Of a stretch of 64,000 bases of DNA, positions 51,918 through 61,474 are shown piece after piece (position 1 is the stretch's first letter; each line of letters opens with the position of its first letter). The notes under the pieces were generated by a model. That model was not told the DNA's origin. It ran no database searches and was given only the letters and a program-made list of their open reading frames with translations. Location of the stretch: positions 593,501 through 657,500 of the forward strand of contig CAXIWW010000817.1 of assembly GCA_964036315.1 (NCBI GenBank), read 5' to 3'. This DNA is from Acanthosepion esculentum. Its lineage: Eukaryota; Mollusca; Cephalopoda; Sepiida; Sepiidae. The position numbers and the translations under genes are program-made.

Positions 51918-52816
51918 TCAGCTGTAGGCACTTTTGATATCAGCTGTTGGCACTTTTGCTATCAGCTTTTCGCACTTTTGTTATCAGCTGTTGGCACTTT
52001 TGCTCTCAGCTGTTGGCACTTTTGCTATCAGCTGTGGTGCTGTTGGCACTTTTGCTATCAACTGGTGTTGTTCGCAAGTTTTTATAGAAACATGTATTTT
52101 TATAATTTCATTGTGTTTTTTTTTAGTGGGGTGTCACTATTTGCTCATAGCTTGGACCCTTTGTGATCAGAATCCTTGCTGTCAGATGTAGTTTATAGTC
52201 ATACCTAGGACTAGTTGGCACTGTGGTGCTGTTGGCACTTTTGCTATCAGCTGTTGGCACTTTTGCTATCAGCTGTTGGCCCTTTTGCTATCAGCTGTGG
52301 CGCTGTTGGCACTTTTGCTATCAACTGGTGTTGTTCGCAATTTTTTATATAAACATGTATTTTTATAATTTCATAGTGTTTTTTTTTAGTGGGGGGTAAC
52401 TATTTGCTCATAGCTAGGACCCTTGTTGATCAGAAGCCTTGCTGTCTGATGTAGTTTATAGTCATACCTAGGACTAGTTGGCAATGTGGTGCTGTTGGCA
52501 CTTTTGCTTTCAGCTGTTGGCACTTTTGCTATCAGCTGTTGGCACTTTTGATCAGCTGTTGGCACTTTTGCTATCAACTGGTGTTGTTCGCAAGTTTTTA
52601 TATAAACATGTATTTTTATACTTTCATAGTGTTTTTTTTTTAGTGGGGGGTCACTATTTGCTCATAGCTGGGAACTTTTGTGATCAGAAGCCTTGCTGTC
52701 AGATGTAGTTTAAATCATACCTAGGACTAGTTGGCACTGTGGTGCTGTTGGCACTTTTGCTATCAGCTGTTGGCACTTTTGCTATCAGCTGTTGTCACTT
52801 TTGCTATCAGCTGTTG

Positions 52817-54475
52817 GAACTTTTGCTATCGGCTTTTGGCACTTTTGCTATCAACTGGTGTTGTTCGCAAGTTTTTATATAAACATGTATTTTTATACTT
52901 TCATAGTGTTTTTTTTAAGTGGGGGGTCACTATTTGCTCATAGCTTGGACCCTTTGTGATCAGAAGCCTTGCTATCAGATGTAGTTTATAGTCATACCTA
53001 GGACTAGTTGGCACTGTGGTGCTGTTGGCACTTTTGCTATCAGCTGTTGGCATTTTGCTATCAGCTTTTGGCACTTTTGCTATCAGCTGTTGGCACTTTT
53101 GCTATCAGCTGTTGGCACTTTTGCTATCAGCTGTGGTACTGTTTGCACTTTTGCTATCAACTGGTGTTGTTCGCAAGTTTTTATATAAACACGTATTTTT
53201 TTAATTTCATAGTGTTTTTTTTTAGTGGGGTGTCACTATTTGCTCATAGCTGGAACCCTTTGTGATCAGAAGCCTTGCTGTCAGATGTAGTTTATAATCA
53301 TACCTGAGACTAGTTGGCACTGTAGTGCTGTTGGCACTTTTGCTATCAGCTGTTGGCACTTTTGCTATCAGCTGTTGGAACTTTTGCTATCAGCTTTTGG
53401 CACTTTTGCTATCAACTGGTGTTGTTCGCAAGTTTTTATATAAACATGTATTTTTATACTTTCATAGTGTTTTTTTTTAAGTGGGGGGTCACTATTTGCT
53501 CATAGCTTGGACCCTTTGTGATCAGAAGCCTTGCTATCAGATGTAATTTATAGTCATACCTAGGACTAGTTGGCACTGTGGTGCTTGTTGGCACTTTTGC
53601 TATCAGCTGTTGGCACTTTTGCTATCAGCTTTTGGCACTTTTGCTATCAGCTGTTGGCACTTTTGCTATCAGCTGTTGGCACTTTGGCTATCAGCTGTGG
53701 TACTGTTTGCACTTTTGCTATCAACTGGTGTTGTTCGCAAGTTTTTATATAAACACGTATTTTTTTAATTTCATAGTGTTTTTTTTTAGTGGGGTGTCAC
53801 TATTTGCTCATAGCTGGAACCCTTTGTGATCAGAAGCCTTGCTGTCAGATGTAGTTTATAATCATACCTGAGACTAGTTGGCACTGTAGTGCTGTTGGCA
53901 CTTTTGCTATCAGCTGTTGGCACTTTTGCTATCAGCTGTTGGAACTTTTGCTATCAGCTTTTGGCACTTTTGCTATCAACTGGTGTTGTTCGCAAGTTTT
54001 TATATAAACATGTATTTTTATACTTTCATAGTGTTTTTTTTAAGTGGGGGGTCACTATTTGCTCAAAGCTTGGACCCTTTGTGATCAGAAGCCTTGCTAT
54101 CAGATGTAGTTTATAGTCATACCTAGGACTAGTTCGCACTGTGGTGCTGTTGGCACTTTTGCTATCAGCTGTTGGCACTTTTGCTATCAGCTTTTGGCGC
54201 TTTTGCTATCAGCTGTTGGCACTTTTGCTATCAGCTGTTGGCACTTTTGCTATCAGCTGTGGTACTGTTTGCACTTTTGCTATCAACTGGTTTTGTTCGC
54301 AAGTTTTTATATAAACACGTATTTTTTTAATTTCATAGTGTTTTTTTTTAGTGGGGTGTCACTATTTGCTCATAGCTGGAACCCTTTGTGATCAGAAGCC
54401 TTGCTGTCAGATGTAGTTTATAATCATACCTGAGACTAGTTGGCACTGTAGTGCTGTTGGCACTTTTGCTATCAG
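52817..54475 (+). repeat. Three tandem copies of a two-unit, 563-bp segment
   Basis: Core pairs 52867/53173, 53428/53737 and 53992/54299 repeat at lags of 561-564 bp. The first core of each pair carries TTTTAAGTGGGG and GCTATCAGATG. The second carries AAACACGTATTTTTTTAATT and ends in ACCTGAGACTAG instead of ACCTAGGACTAG, which destroys the AvrII palindrome. It is a clean example of a higher-order repeat whose unit is two satellite units. Confidence 0.9.
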
Positions 54476-55895
54476 CTGTTGGCACTTTTGCTATCAGCTG
54501 TTGGCACTTTTGCTATCAGCTGTTGGCACTTTTGCTATCATCTTTTGGTACTTTTGGTATCAGCTGTTGGCACTTTTGCTATCACCTGTTGGCACTTTTG
54601 CTATCAGCTGTTGGCACTTTTGCTATCAGCTGTGGTGCTGTTGGCACTTTTGCTATCAACTTGTGTTGTTCGCAAGTTTTTATAGAAACATGTATTTTTA
54701 TATTTTCATAGTGTTTTTTTTTAGTGGGGGGTCACTATTTCCTCAGAGCTGGGACTCTTTGTGATCAGAATCCTTGCTGTTAGATGTAGTTTATAGTCAT
54801 ACCTAGGACTATTTGTCACTGTGGTGCTGTTGGCACTTTTGCTATCAGCTGTTGGCACTTTTGCTATCAGCTGTTGGCACTTCTGCTATCAGCTGTGGTG
54901 CTGTTGGCACTTCTGCTATCAATTGGTGTTGTTCGCAAGTTTTTATATAAACATGTAATTTATACTTTCATAGTGTTTTTTTTTAGTGGGGGGTCACTAT
55001 TTGCTCATAGCTGGGACCCTTTGTGATCAGAAGCCTTGCTGTCAGATGTAGTTTATAGTCATACCTAGGACTAGTTGGCACTGTGGTGCTGTTGGCACTT
55101 TTGCTATCAGCTGTTGGCACTTTTGCTATCAGCTGTTTGCACTTTTACTATAAGCTGTTGGCACTTTTGCTATCATCTGTTGGAACTTTTGCTATCAGCT
55201 GTTGGCACATTTGCTATCAGCTGTTGGCACTTTTGCTATCAGCTGTTGGCACTTTTGCTATCAGCTTTTGGCACTTTTGGTATCAGCTGTTGGCACTTTT
55301 GCTATCAGCTGTTGGCACTTTTGCTATCAGCTGTTGGCACTTTTGCTATCAGCTGGGGTGCTGTTGGCACTTTTGCTACCAACTGGTGTTGTTCGCAATT
55401 TTTTATATAAACATGTATTTTTATAATTTCATAGTTTTTTCTTTTAGTGGGGGGTCACTATTTGCTCATAGCTGGGACCATTTGTGATCAGAAGCCTTGC
55501 TGTCAGATGTAGTTTATAGTCATACCTAGGACTAGTTGGCACTGTGGTGCAGTTGGCAATTTTGCTATCAGCTGTTGGCACTTTTGCTATCAGCTGTTGT
55601 GCTCTTGGCACTTTTGCTATCAACTGGTGTTGTTCGCAAGTTTTTATATAAACATGTATGTTTATACTTTCATAGTGTTTTTTTTTTAGTGGGGGATCAC
55701 TATTTGCTCATAGCTGGGACTTTTTGTGATCAGAAGCCTTGCTTTCATATGTAGTTTATAGTCATACCTAGGACTAGTTGGCACAGTGGTGACGTTGGCA
55801 CTTTTGCTATCAGCTGTTGGCACTTTTGGTATCAGCTGTGTTGCTTTTGGCACTTTTGCTATCAACTGGTGTTGTTCGCAAGTTTTTATATAAGC

Positions 55896-55900
55896 ATGTA
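55896..55900. other. Target-site duplication, left copy (ATGTA)
   Basis: ATGTA precedes the 5' LTR and recurs right after the 3' LTR at 61470-61474. Removing the element and one copy restores the usual satellite phrase CATGTATTTTTATAC. Because the LTR end is ambiguous by one base, the duplication may be 4 bp (TGTA), the more usual length in this superfamily. Confidence 0.85.
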
Positions 55901-56621
55901 TGTGGTGGCACGGAGCAAGCGAAGGACCGGATATTAACCCTCAGATGTTTAGACAGCAAATGACCAATACTGGTCTTTGCGCACCCGGCTCCACGCAGAA
56001 TTTCCGGGGAAAATTAAAAAGAAATAAAAAGAATAATAAGCAATTTCCACCAATGAAACGGCTCCGCGCCATACCCAACAGTTTGTTTCAGCAGACTGAC
56101 TCTGATCCGATGGGCACACATAAATAGAGCGATAAATTCACTTCTAAGACAGAAAGCTTTGAAGTACCGTCAGTGAATGTCGCTACGCTTTCCTCACCCA
56201 TCAAACCCAATGCCTTCAGCCTTCCTTCACCAACGGAGATATCAAAGGACTCCTACCAACCCATTGACCTCACCTTTCATCTCCTGTGACCAGCACGTCA
56301 TGAACTTAAGTATTAACAAAAGACACTTATATTCTTTTAATAATCGGATTTCTCTTCTATGAATGAACATTTTGTAACGGACTTTGTGCGTGTAAATCAA
56401 GAAACATTGTACTATTCATTGATGTTGCATTTAAATACTTAAGTGTTTTTGATATACCCTTCTCTTTCGTATGTTATTTTGTTTATGTTATGGTGACCTC
56501 AATTTGATCGCTTGTTGAACCTTTAGGCCAAACTAGCGGCTGTCCCGAAGGACTGCTACTATTTATCTACCTTCTGATACAAGCAACAATTAACAACGAG
56601 AACTCTACCCCCCATCACCAT
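55901..56621 (+). repeat. 5' LTR
   Basis: It runs from TGTGGTGGCACGG to CCCATCACCAT, about 721 bp, and matches 60746-61469. The end could be 56620 (CCA), 56621 or 56622, since both LTRs agree through CATCACCATA. By eye about 18 to 20 differences separate the LTRs, including a small length change near 56441 (TACTTAAGTG against TACAAAGTG) and single-base differences in A, T and C runs. An ATAAATAG sequence at 56120 could serve as a TATA box. The LTR is richer in CpG and far more complex than the satellite around it. Confidence 0.93.
56120..56127 (+). promoter_or_regulatory. Possible LTR TATA box
   Basis: ATAAATAG lies about 220 bp into the 5' LTR and is conserved at 60967-60974 in the 3' LTR. 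Its position would suit a U3 promoter, but I have no other evidence for the transcription start. Confidence 0.25.
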
Positions 56622-56624
56622 AAG

Positions 56625-56642
56625 TGGTGACGCCCGACGTGA
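56625..56642 (+). other. Primer-binding site, tRNA-Trp-like
   Basis: TGGTGACGCCCGACGTGA begins 3 to 4 bases after the LTR. It equals the complement of the 3' end of eukaryotic tRNA-Trp (TGGTGACCCCGACGTGA, from memory) except for one inserted or shifted base in the middle. CsRn1-type elements are known for tRNA-Trp priming. The mismatch may be natural variation in the host tRNA or another sign of decay. Confidence 0.75.
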
Positions 56643-56733
56643 TTTTAACACATATATATACACGCACGCACGAAAAAAAAAAAAAATTGAACTGTCACAA
56701 AATTAGAATTTTTATTCAACACAAACCAAAAAC
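56643..56733 (+). other. Retrotransposon untranslated leader
   Basis: This is a short leader between primer site and gag with a CACACG/CACGCACG stretch, a run of A at about 56671-56685, and an A-rich context before the gag ATG (AAACATGG). No other feature is visible. Confidence 0.6.
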
Positions 56734-57540
56734 ATGGCAGATGACGCTGAAGAAACTACAATTAATCAAAACCAACCAATCCAAGCTGTTGCGATAAAAC
56801 CACCAAACTTCATTGAATCAAACGTAATAGCTTGGTTTGCGATAATGGAGGCGCAATTTAATATTGCAAATATAAGACAGACCAGTCAAAAATTTTTTAA
56901 CACTTTGGCAGCTCTCCCTGTGGACATAGTAGGAAATATACAGCCAACTATACTGCAATCAAAAGATTACGACGCACTAAGAGAAGCAGTGACGGGCGCT
57001 TACGAGAAAACAAAACCAGAGATGCTGGACAAATTAATGTTGTCATCGACTGTAACAGGTCGTCCCTCAGTATACCTGAATAAACTTATGTCATTAGCAA
57101 GCCGATTTGGCGTAGGGGACGATATCGTACGTCACAAATTTATTCAAGCCCTACCTCACTCCATTAAACCAGTGGTAGCGGCACAAGTCGATTTAGACAC
57201 AGATCGCCTTGGAAGAATGGCGGATGACTTACTATTATATTTTAACAAACAAGACACCGCACATATTCAACAGATTTCGGGGAAGCAAAGGGATGAACAG
57301 CAAAATGAAAATGAAACTAAAAGGATACATGGCTGTTCCCACAGTGAAAATAAATTCCCTACCAGTGTTCGCCCTTTTAACAAGGACCAAAAACCTCTAA
57401 TTTGCCGAGCGCATTTATACTTTGCGGAACGTGCAAAATTTTGTAAGCCGTGGTGCAGATGGCCAAATAAACGGAATGTTCAAATGCAACCCAACTCTCG
57501 CCCAAATTCACCAGTTCCTCGTGAGATTTCGGAAAACTAA
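56734..57540 (+). CDS. gag: Gag polyprotein of the LTR retrotransposon
   Basis: This is a 268-residue structural protein that would assemble the virus-like particle and bind element RNA. The N-terminal part carries the capsid-like pattern of CsRn1/Kabuki-type Gags: KPPNFIES, then AWFAIMEAQFNIANI, near residues 23-48. Near the C-terminus residues C224, H227, C237 and C241 form a C-x2-H-x9-C-x3-C box, the CHCC-type motif of this clade rather than the usual CCHC knuckle. The ATG at 56734 is the first in frame after the leader and has a good context (ACATGG). The frame is intact. The end overlaps the pol frame by 16 bases, so pol would be made by -1 frameshifting. Clade assignment is from family knowledge, without a search. 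Confidence 0.88.
   Translation: MADDAEETTINQNQPIQAVAIKPPNFIESNVIAWFAIMEAQFNIANIRQTSQKFFNTLAALPVDIVGNIQPTILQSKDYDALREAVTGAYEKTKPEMLDKLMLSSTVTGRPSVYLNKLMSLASRFGVGDDIVRHKFIQALPHSIKPVVAAQVDLDTDRLGRMADDLLLYFNKQDTAHIQQISGKQRDEQQNENETKRIHGCSHSENKFPTSVRPFNKDQKPLICRAHLYFAERAKFCKPWCRWPNKRNVQMQPNSRPNSPVPREISEN
57525..57540 (+). other. gag-pol overlap, likely -1 frameshift site
   Basis: The pol frame opens just after a TGA at 57522-57524, and gag stops with TAA at 57538. The 16-base overlap ends in GGAAAACTAA. The run of A followed by C next to the stop resembles, without matching perfectly, the X-XXY-YYZ type of -1 slippery sequence. Pol has no ATG near its start, which supports a Gag-Pol fusion rather than separate initiation. 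Confidence 0.55.
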
Positions 57541-58796
57541 CTAGGCGAGAGGTGTTAGCTTCCATTTCCTCGCCGCTTCTCATTGTAGCCGCACGGTTAG
57601 GAGCTCAAAGTTTAAATTTTATTGTGGATACAGGAGCTGCCGTATCTATACTTCCGAAGAGATATTTAAGCGGAGCTGTAACATACCCAACCAATATCTC
57701 TTTAGTGTCTGCCAACGGTCAAAAGATTGAATGCTCAGGACAAGCAGGACTGAATCTAACACTACGGAACCTCAGACGAGAATTTACCTGGACATTTATA
57801 ATAGCCGAAACTGCTCAGCCACTCCTAGGATACGATTTCCTAAACCATTTCGGGCTAATGGTGGACTGCACAAACAATAAGCTGATTGATAAAATGACTA
57901 ATAGACAATCCGATGCACATCCATCGTCTATTATCATGAATATAGATTTAGTACCGAATAAAGATGCTAACAAAATGATACGAGCAATTCTGGAGAAATA
58001 CCCAAACTTAATTTCTCCTCATCGCGACACGAATGCAACAAAACCAAAGATATTCCATAGAATAGAAACTGGTAGCAACCCTCCTACTTTCTCCAGAGCC
58101 AGACAATTATCAGCTCAGAGATGTGAAATTGCAAAAGAGGAATTCAAGAAACTCCTAAAGGCAGGAATAATTTCCCCTTCAAACTCTGAATGGAGTTCAG
58201 CCTTACATATGGTACCGAAGTCAGACGGCACATATAGACCTGTTGGCGATTACAGACATTTAAATACCATAACAAAAGCCGATCGATATCAAGTCCCAAA
58301 TATAAATTCCTTGTCTTCGAAGCTTCATAATAAGAAGTTCTTTTCAAAGATAGACCTGTCGTCTGCTTATCATCAGATACCTGTACATCCGGAGGATGTT
58401 TGCAAGACAGCCATCTCTACCCCTTTTGGGTTATTTGAATATAACTATATGCCTTTCGGACTACGGAACGCATCATGTACTTTTCAGAGAATGATGGACA
58501 ATATCTTTCGTGATACTGATTATACCTTTGTATATATCAACGATATACTTATATTCTCAGAAGATGAAGAAACTCATTCCAAGCATATCGACCTAGTACT
58601 ACAAAAACTGAGTGAGTACGATTTTAAAATTTGTCTCTCCAAATGCATATTTAGTGCTAATGAATTAGACTTTTTAGGATTTCATATTTCTGCTAGTGGT
58701 CTCAAACCCAGTGCTAAAAAGTTGAATGAATTAAGAGAATTTCCTCAACCAAACGATTCCAAATCACTACGCCGATTCATCGGAATGGCAAAATTT
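57525..58796 (+). pseudogene. pol: pol, first part: aspartic protease and reverse transcriptase (defective)
   Basis: The protease active site is DTG within FIVDTGAAVSILP (aspartate codon at 57627), followed by the family's LLGYDF near its end. The reverse transcriptase follows: VPKSDGTYRPVGDYRHLN, motif A with KIDLSSAYHQI (catalytic aspartate kept), motif B with MPFGLRNAS, and motif C. Motif C reads YIND where family members have Y-x-D-D; the codon at 58539-58541 is AAC, one transition away from an aspartate codon. That aspartate binds catalytic metal, so polymerase activity is very probably lost. The frame continues to a stop at 58904, but from about 58790 the conserved sequence moves to the next frame within a run of A and T. 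Expressed by frameshift from gag. Confidence 0.88.
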
Positions 58797-60690
58797 TTAC
58801 AGAAAACTTGTGCCAAATTTCAGCGATATCATACTACCTCTCACGGAAAAAATACGTTTAAACCAAAATTCCAAGTCATTAACCCTAACAAAGGAAGAAA
58901 TTGAATCTTTCGAAAATATGAAAAAGTCTTTATCAAATGTAACTGTTTTGGCTTTCCCCAGCTCGAAAGCTAACAACTATCAACTTGTAACAGACAGTTC
59001 GAATTATGCGGTGGGTGCAGCACTTCATCAAATGATTGATAATCAACCCATCCCCATAGGTTTCTTTTCAAAGAAATTATCCCAAACCCAACAAAAATAT
59101 TCTACTTTTGACAGAGAACTACTAGCTGCCTATCTAGCAGTACTCCATTTTAAACATTTAATAGAAGGCAGAAATGTAATGTTACTGACGGATCACAAAC
59201 CACTTTGCAGTGCTTTTAAAAGCCAGTCTTCCTTAAAATCAGATAGACAACAGCGTCACCTCTGTTTTATCAGCGAATATGTAAATGACATTTCACATAT
59301 AAGAGGTTCACAAAATATAGTAGCTGATTGTTTATCACGACCTGTCAACGCGATCACTATTGATATATGTGACTTACAAGAAATAGTGAAGCATCAAGCT
59401 ACTGACAATGAAATTCAGGCATTCAAAGATCAACTGAAACCATACACAATAAATCAAAATGAAACCATATTATGTGACACGACATTACCTTTTCCACGAC
59501 CTTTTGTGACTGAAAAGCTCAGAAAATCGGTATTTGACAGTCTGCATAATCTATCACATCCAGGAATAACATCTTCAAGAAAAATAATAAAATCCAGATA
59601 CTATTGGCCGAAGATGGACAAGTCAATAAAAACCTGGTGCACAGAATGCCAACACTGCCAACAAGCAAAAATAATAAAACACACAAAGAGCAAAGTAAAT
59701 CCATTTGAATTACCTTCCAGTCGTTTTGAAACGGTGCATGTGGATATTGTCGGTCCCTTACCACCAGTAAAGAACCAAACTGACCCTTATTTTTCACCAT
59801 ATCGATATTTATTAACATGCATTGATAGAAATACGAGATGGATAGAAGCATGCCCAATAACAGAAATTACGGCAAAATCAATATCAACGGCTTTTGTCAA
59901 TCTGTGGATCTCCCGATTCGGGGTTCCTCTTCATGTCGTTACGGACAGAGGAAGCCAATTTGAATCCGAATTATTCTCAGAACTATCAAAAATAATAGGC
60001 TTCCACAGATTACGAACAACGGCGTACCATCCGCAAACGAATGGATTAGTTGAGCGAGCACACAGAACTTTAAAAACGGCTATTATAGCCAGGAAAGAAT
60101 CGTGGTTGTCAGCTCTTCCTATCGTCCTTTTGGGAATGAGGATAACACCTAACGAATCAAACTATTCTTCGTTTACTGCAGTAACAGGGAGTCATGCACA
60201 AGTCCCCCGATTGTTAATTGACTCTATCAAGAACGAGAATAGTGAAATGACAAACTCGCACGTTAAAATTCTAGCCGACGAGATGCAAAAATTTGACATG
60301 GACAAATTATCCAGGGGACACCTGCATACAATACCTAATTCTTACATTCCAAAAGATTTACAAACATGTAAAAGTATCTGGCTAAGAACAGACAGAGTGA
60401 GAAAGCCATTGGAAGCTCCATACACAGGTCCATTCCAAGTATTAAGTCGTCATGAAAAATATTTTACTATTAAAAGATCGGATGACGTACATAGTAATGT
60501 TTCAATAGATAGACTAAAACCTGCATATATTTCTGAAAATATAAAATCAAAAGATTCCATTGGATCAAGACCGGATTTGGATAACTCCCTATCTTGTTCC
60601 GAAGAAACTAATGATAACAAACCAGAAACTAGAACAAAGTCCGGTAGAACGGTTAAATGGAAGAAAGAAAACACATATTTTTATTACTAA
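58795..60690 (+). pseudogene. pol: pol, second part: RNase H and integrase (shifted frame)
   Basis: This continues the same polyprotein in another frame after a one-base shift near 58790-58797. Counting from the VPNFSDI valine at 58810, RNase H residues are D62, E103, D128 and D173. The integrase has a zinc-binding H246, H250, C280, C283, then the catalytic triad D312, D379 and E415 with the expected 35 residues between the last two. A GPY/F-like module (PYTGPFQVL, about 537-545) follows and the protein ends with a charged tail. All catalytic residues here are present, so the damage in this half is only its separation from the RT frame. The shift lies in a homopolymer and could also be an assembly error. 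Confidence 0.88.
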
Positions 60691-60732
60691 AAAAAAAAAA
60701 CAAAAAAAAAAACAACAACAACTCCGTTTACT

Positions 60733-60742
60733 GGGGCGAAAG
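60733..60742 (+). other. Candidate polypurine tract
   Basis: GGGGCGAAAG lies three bases before the 3' LTR and would prime plus-strand DNA synthesis. It contains one C, and the gap to the LTR is longer than usual. A longer A-rich tract with scattered C at 60689-60719 is a less likely alternative because of its distance. Confidence 0.5.
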
Positions 60743-60745
60743 TTA

Positions 60746-61469
60746 TGTGGTGGCACGGAGCAAGCGAAGGACCGGATATTAACCCTCAGAGGTTTAGACA
60801 GCAAATGACCAATACTGGTCTCTGCGCATCCGGCTCCACGCAGAATTTCCGGTGGAAAACTAAAAAGAAATAAAAAGAATGATAAGCAATTTTCCACCAA
60901 TTAAACGGCTCCGCGCCATACCCAACAGTTTGTTTCAGCAGACTGACTCTGATCCGATGGGCACACATAAATAGAGCGATAAATTCACTTCTAGGAGAGA
61001 AAGCATTGAAGTACCGTCAGTGAATGTCGCTACGCTTTCCTCACCCATCAAACCCGATGCCTTCAGCCTTCCTTCACCAACGGAGATATCAAAGGACTCC
61101 TACCAACCCATTGACCTCACCTTTCATCTCCTGTGACCAGCACGTCATGAACTTAAGTATTAACAAAAGACACTTATATTCTTTTAATAATCGGATTTCT
61201 CTTCTATGAATGAACATTTTGTAACGGACTGTGTGCGTGTAAATCAAGAAACATTGTACTATTCATTGATGTTGCATTTAAATACAAAGTGTTTTTGATA
61301 TACCCTTCTCTTTCGTATGTTATTTTGTTTATGTTATGGTGACCCCAATTTGATTGCTTGTTGAACCTTTAGGCCAAACTAGCGGCTGTCCCGAAGGACT
61401 GCTACTATTTATCTACCTTCTGATACAAGCAACAATTAACAACGAGAAATCTACCCCCCCCATCACCAT
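60746..61469 (+). repeat. 3' LTR
   Basis: It matches the 5' LTR over its full length from TGTGGTGGCACGG to CATCACCAT. Differences include AGAGG for AGATG, CTCTGC for CTTTGC, CATCCGG for CACCCGG, CTAGGAGAG for CTAAGACAG, and the loss of several bases after TTTAAATAC. A 61-codon frame inside the LTR encodes the same peptide in both copies, but nothing suggests it is used. The satellite resumes immediately after the target duplication. Confidence 0.93.
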
Positions 61470-61474
61470 ATGTA
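61470..61474. other. Target-site duplication, right copy (ATGTA)
   Basis: This is the right-hand copy of the 55896-55900 duplication. The satellite continues directly as TTTTTATACTTTCATAG, the phrase expected after CATGTA in an uninterrupted core. Confidence 0.85.

Larger units (their letters stand above)
51917..55900 (+). repeat. Block C sub-region up to the retrotransposon
   Basis: Cores are at 52074, 52337, 52590, 52867, 53173, 53428, 53737, 53992, 54299, 54672, 54935, 55395, 55636 and 55878. The last core is cut at CATGTA (55900) by the retrotransposon. Units include 255- and 277-bp examples of the 189+22k ladder. Within it lies the triplication at 52817-54475. No gene is present. Confidence 0.93.
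55901..61469 (+). mobile_element. Ty3/gypsy LTR retrotransposon, CsRn1-like, defective
   Basis: The element is about 5.57 kb: LTR, tRNA-Trp-like primer site, gag, pol (protease, reverse transcriptase, RNase H, integrase with a GPY/F-type end), purine tract, LTR. Domain order with integrase last places it in Ty3/gypsy. A C-x2-H-x9-C-x3-C Gag motif and the primer site fit the CsRn1 clade as I know it. It sits inside a satellite core with a 4-5 bp target duplication, in the same orientation as block C. No env frame exists: only 55 bp separate the pol stop from the 3' LTR. Two lesions, YIND in place of YxDD and a one-base shift in pol, suggest it cannot move by itself. Confidence 0.95.

Noticed and set aside
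56177..56362. A 61-codon frame with the same peptide in both LTRs (also 61024-61209).
   Set aside because: The LTRs are near copies of each other, so identity is expected. There is no known protein of this kind in Ty3/gypsy LTRs and no start context or homology that I recognise.
60690..60746. Possible env gene, which would make the element an errantivirus-like retrovirus.
   Set aside because: Only 55 bp lie between the pol stop and the 3' LTR, filled by A-rich sequence and a purine tract.
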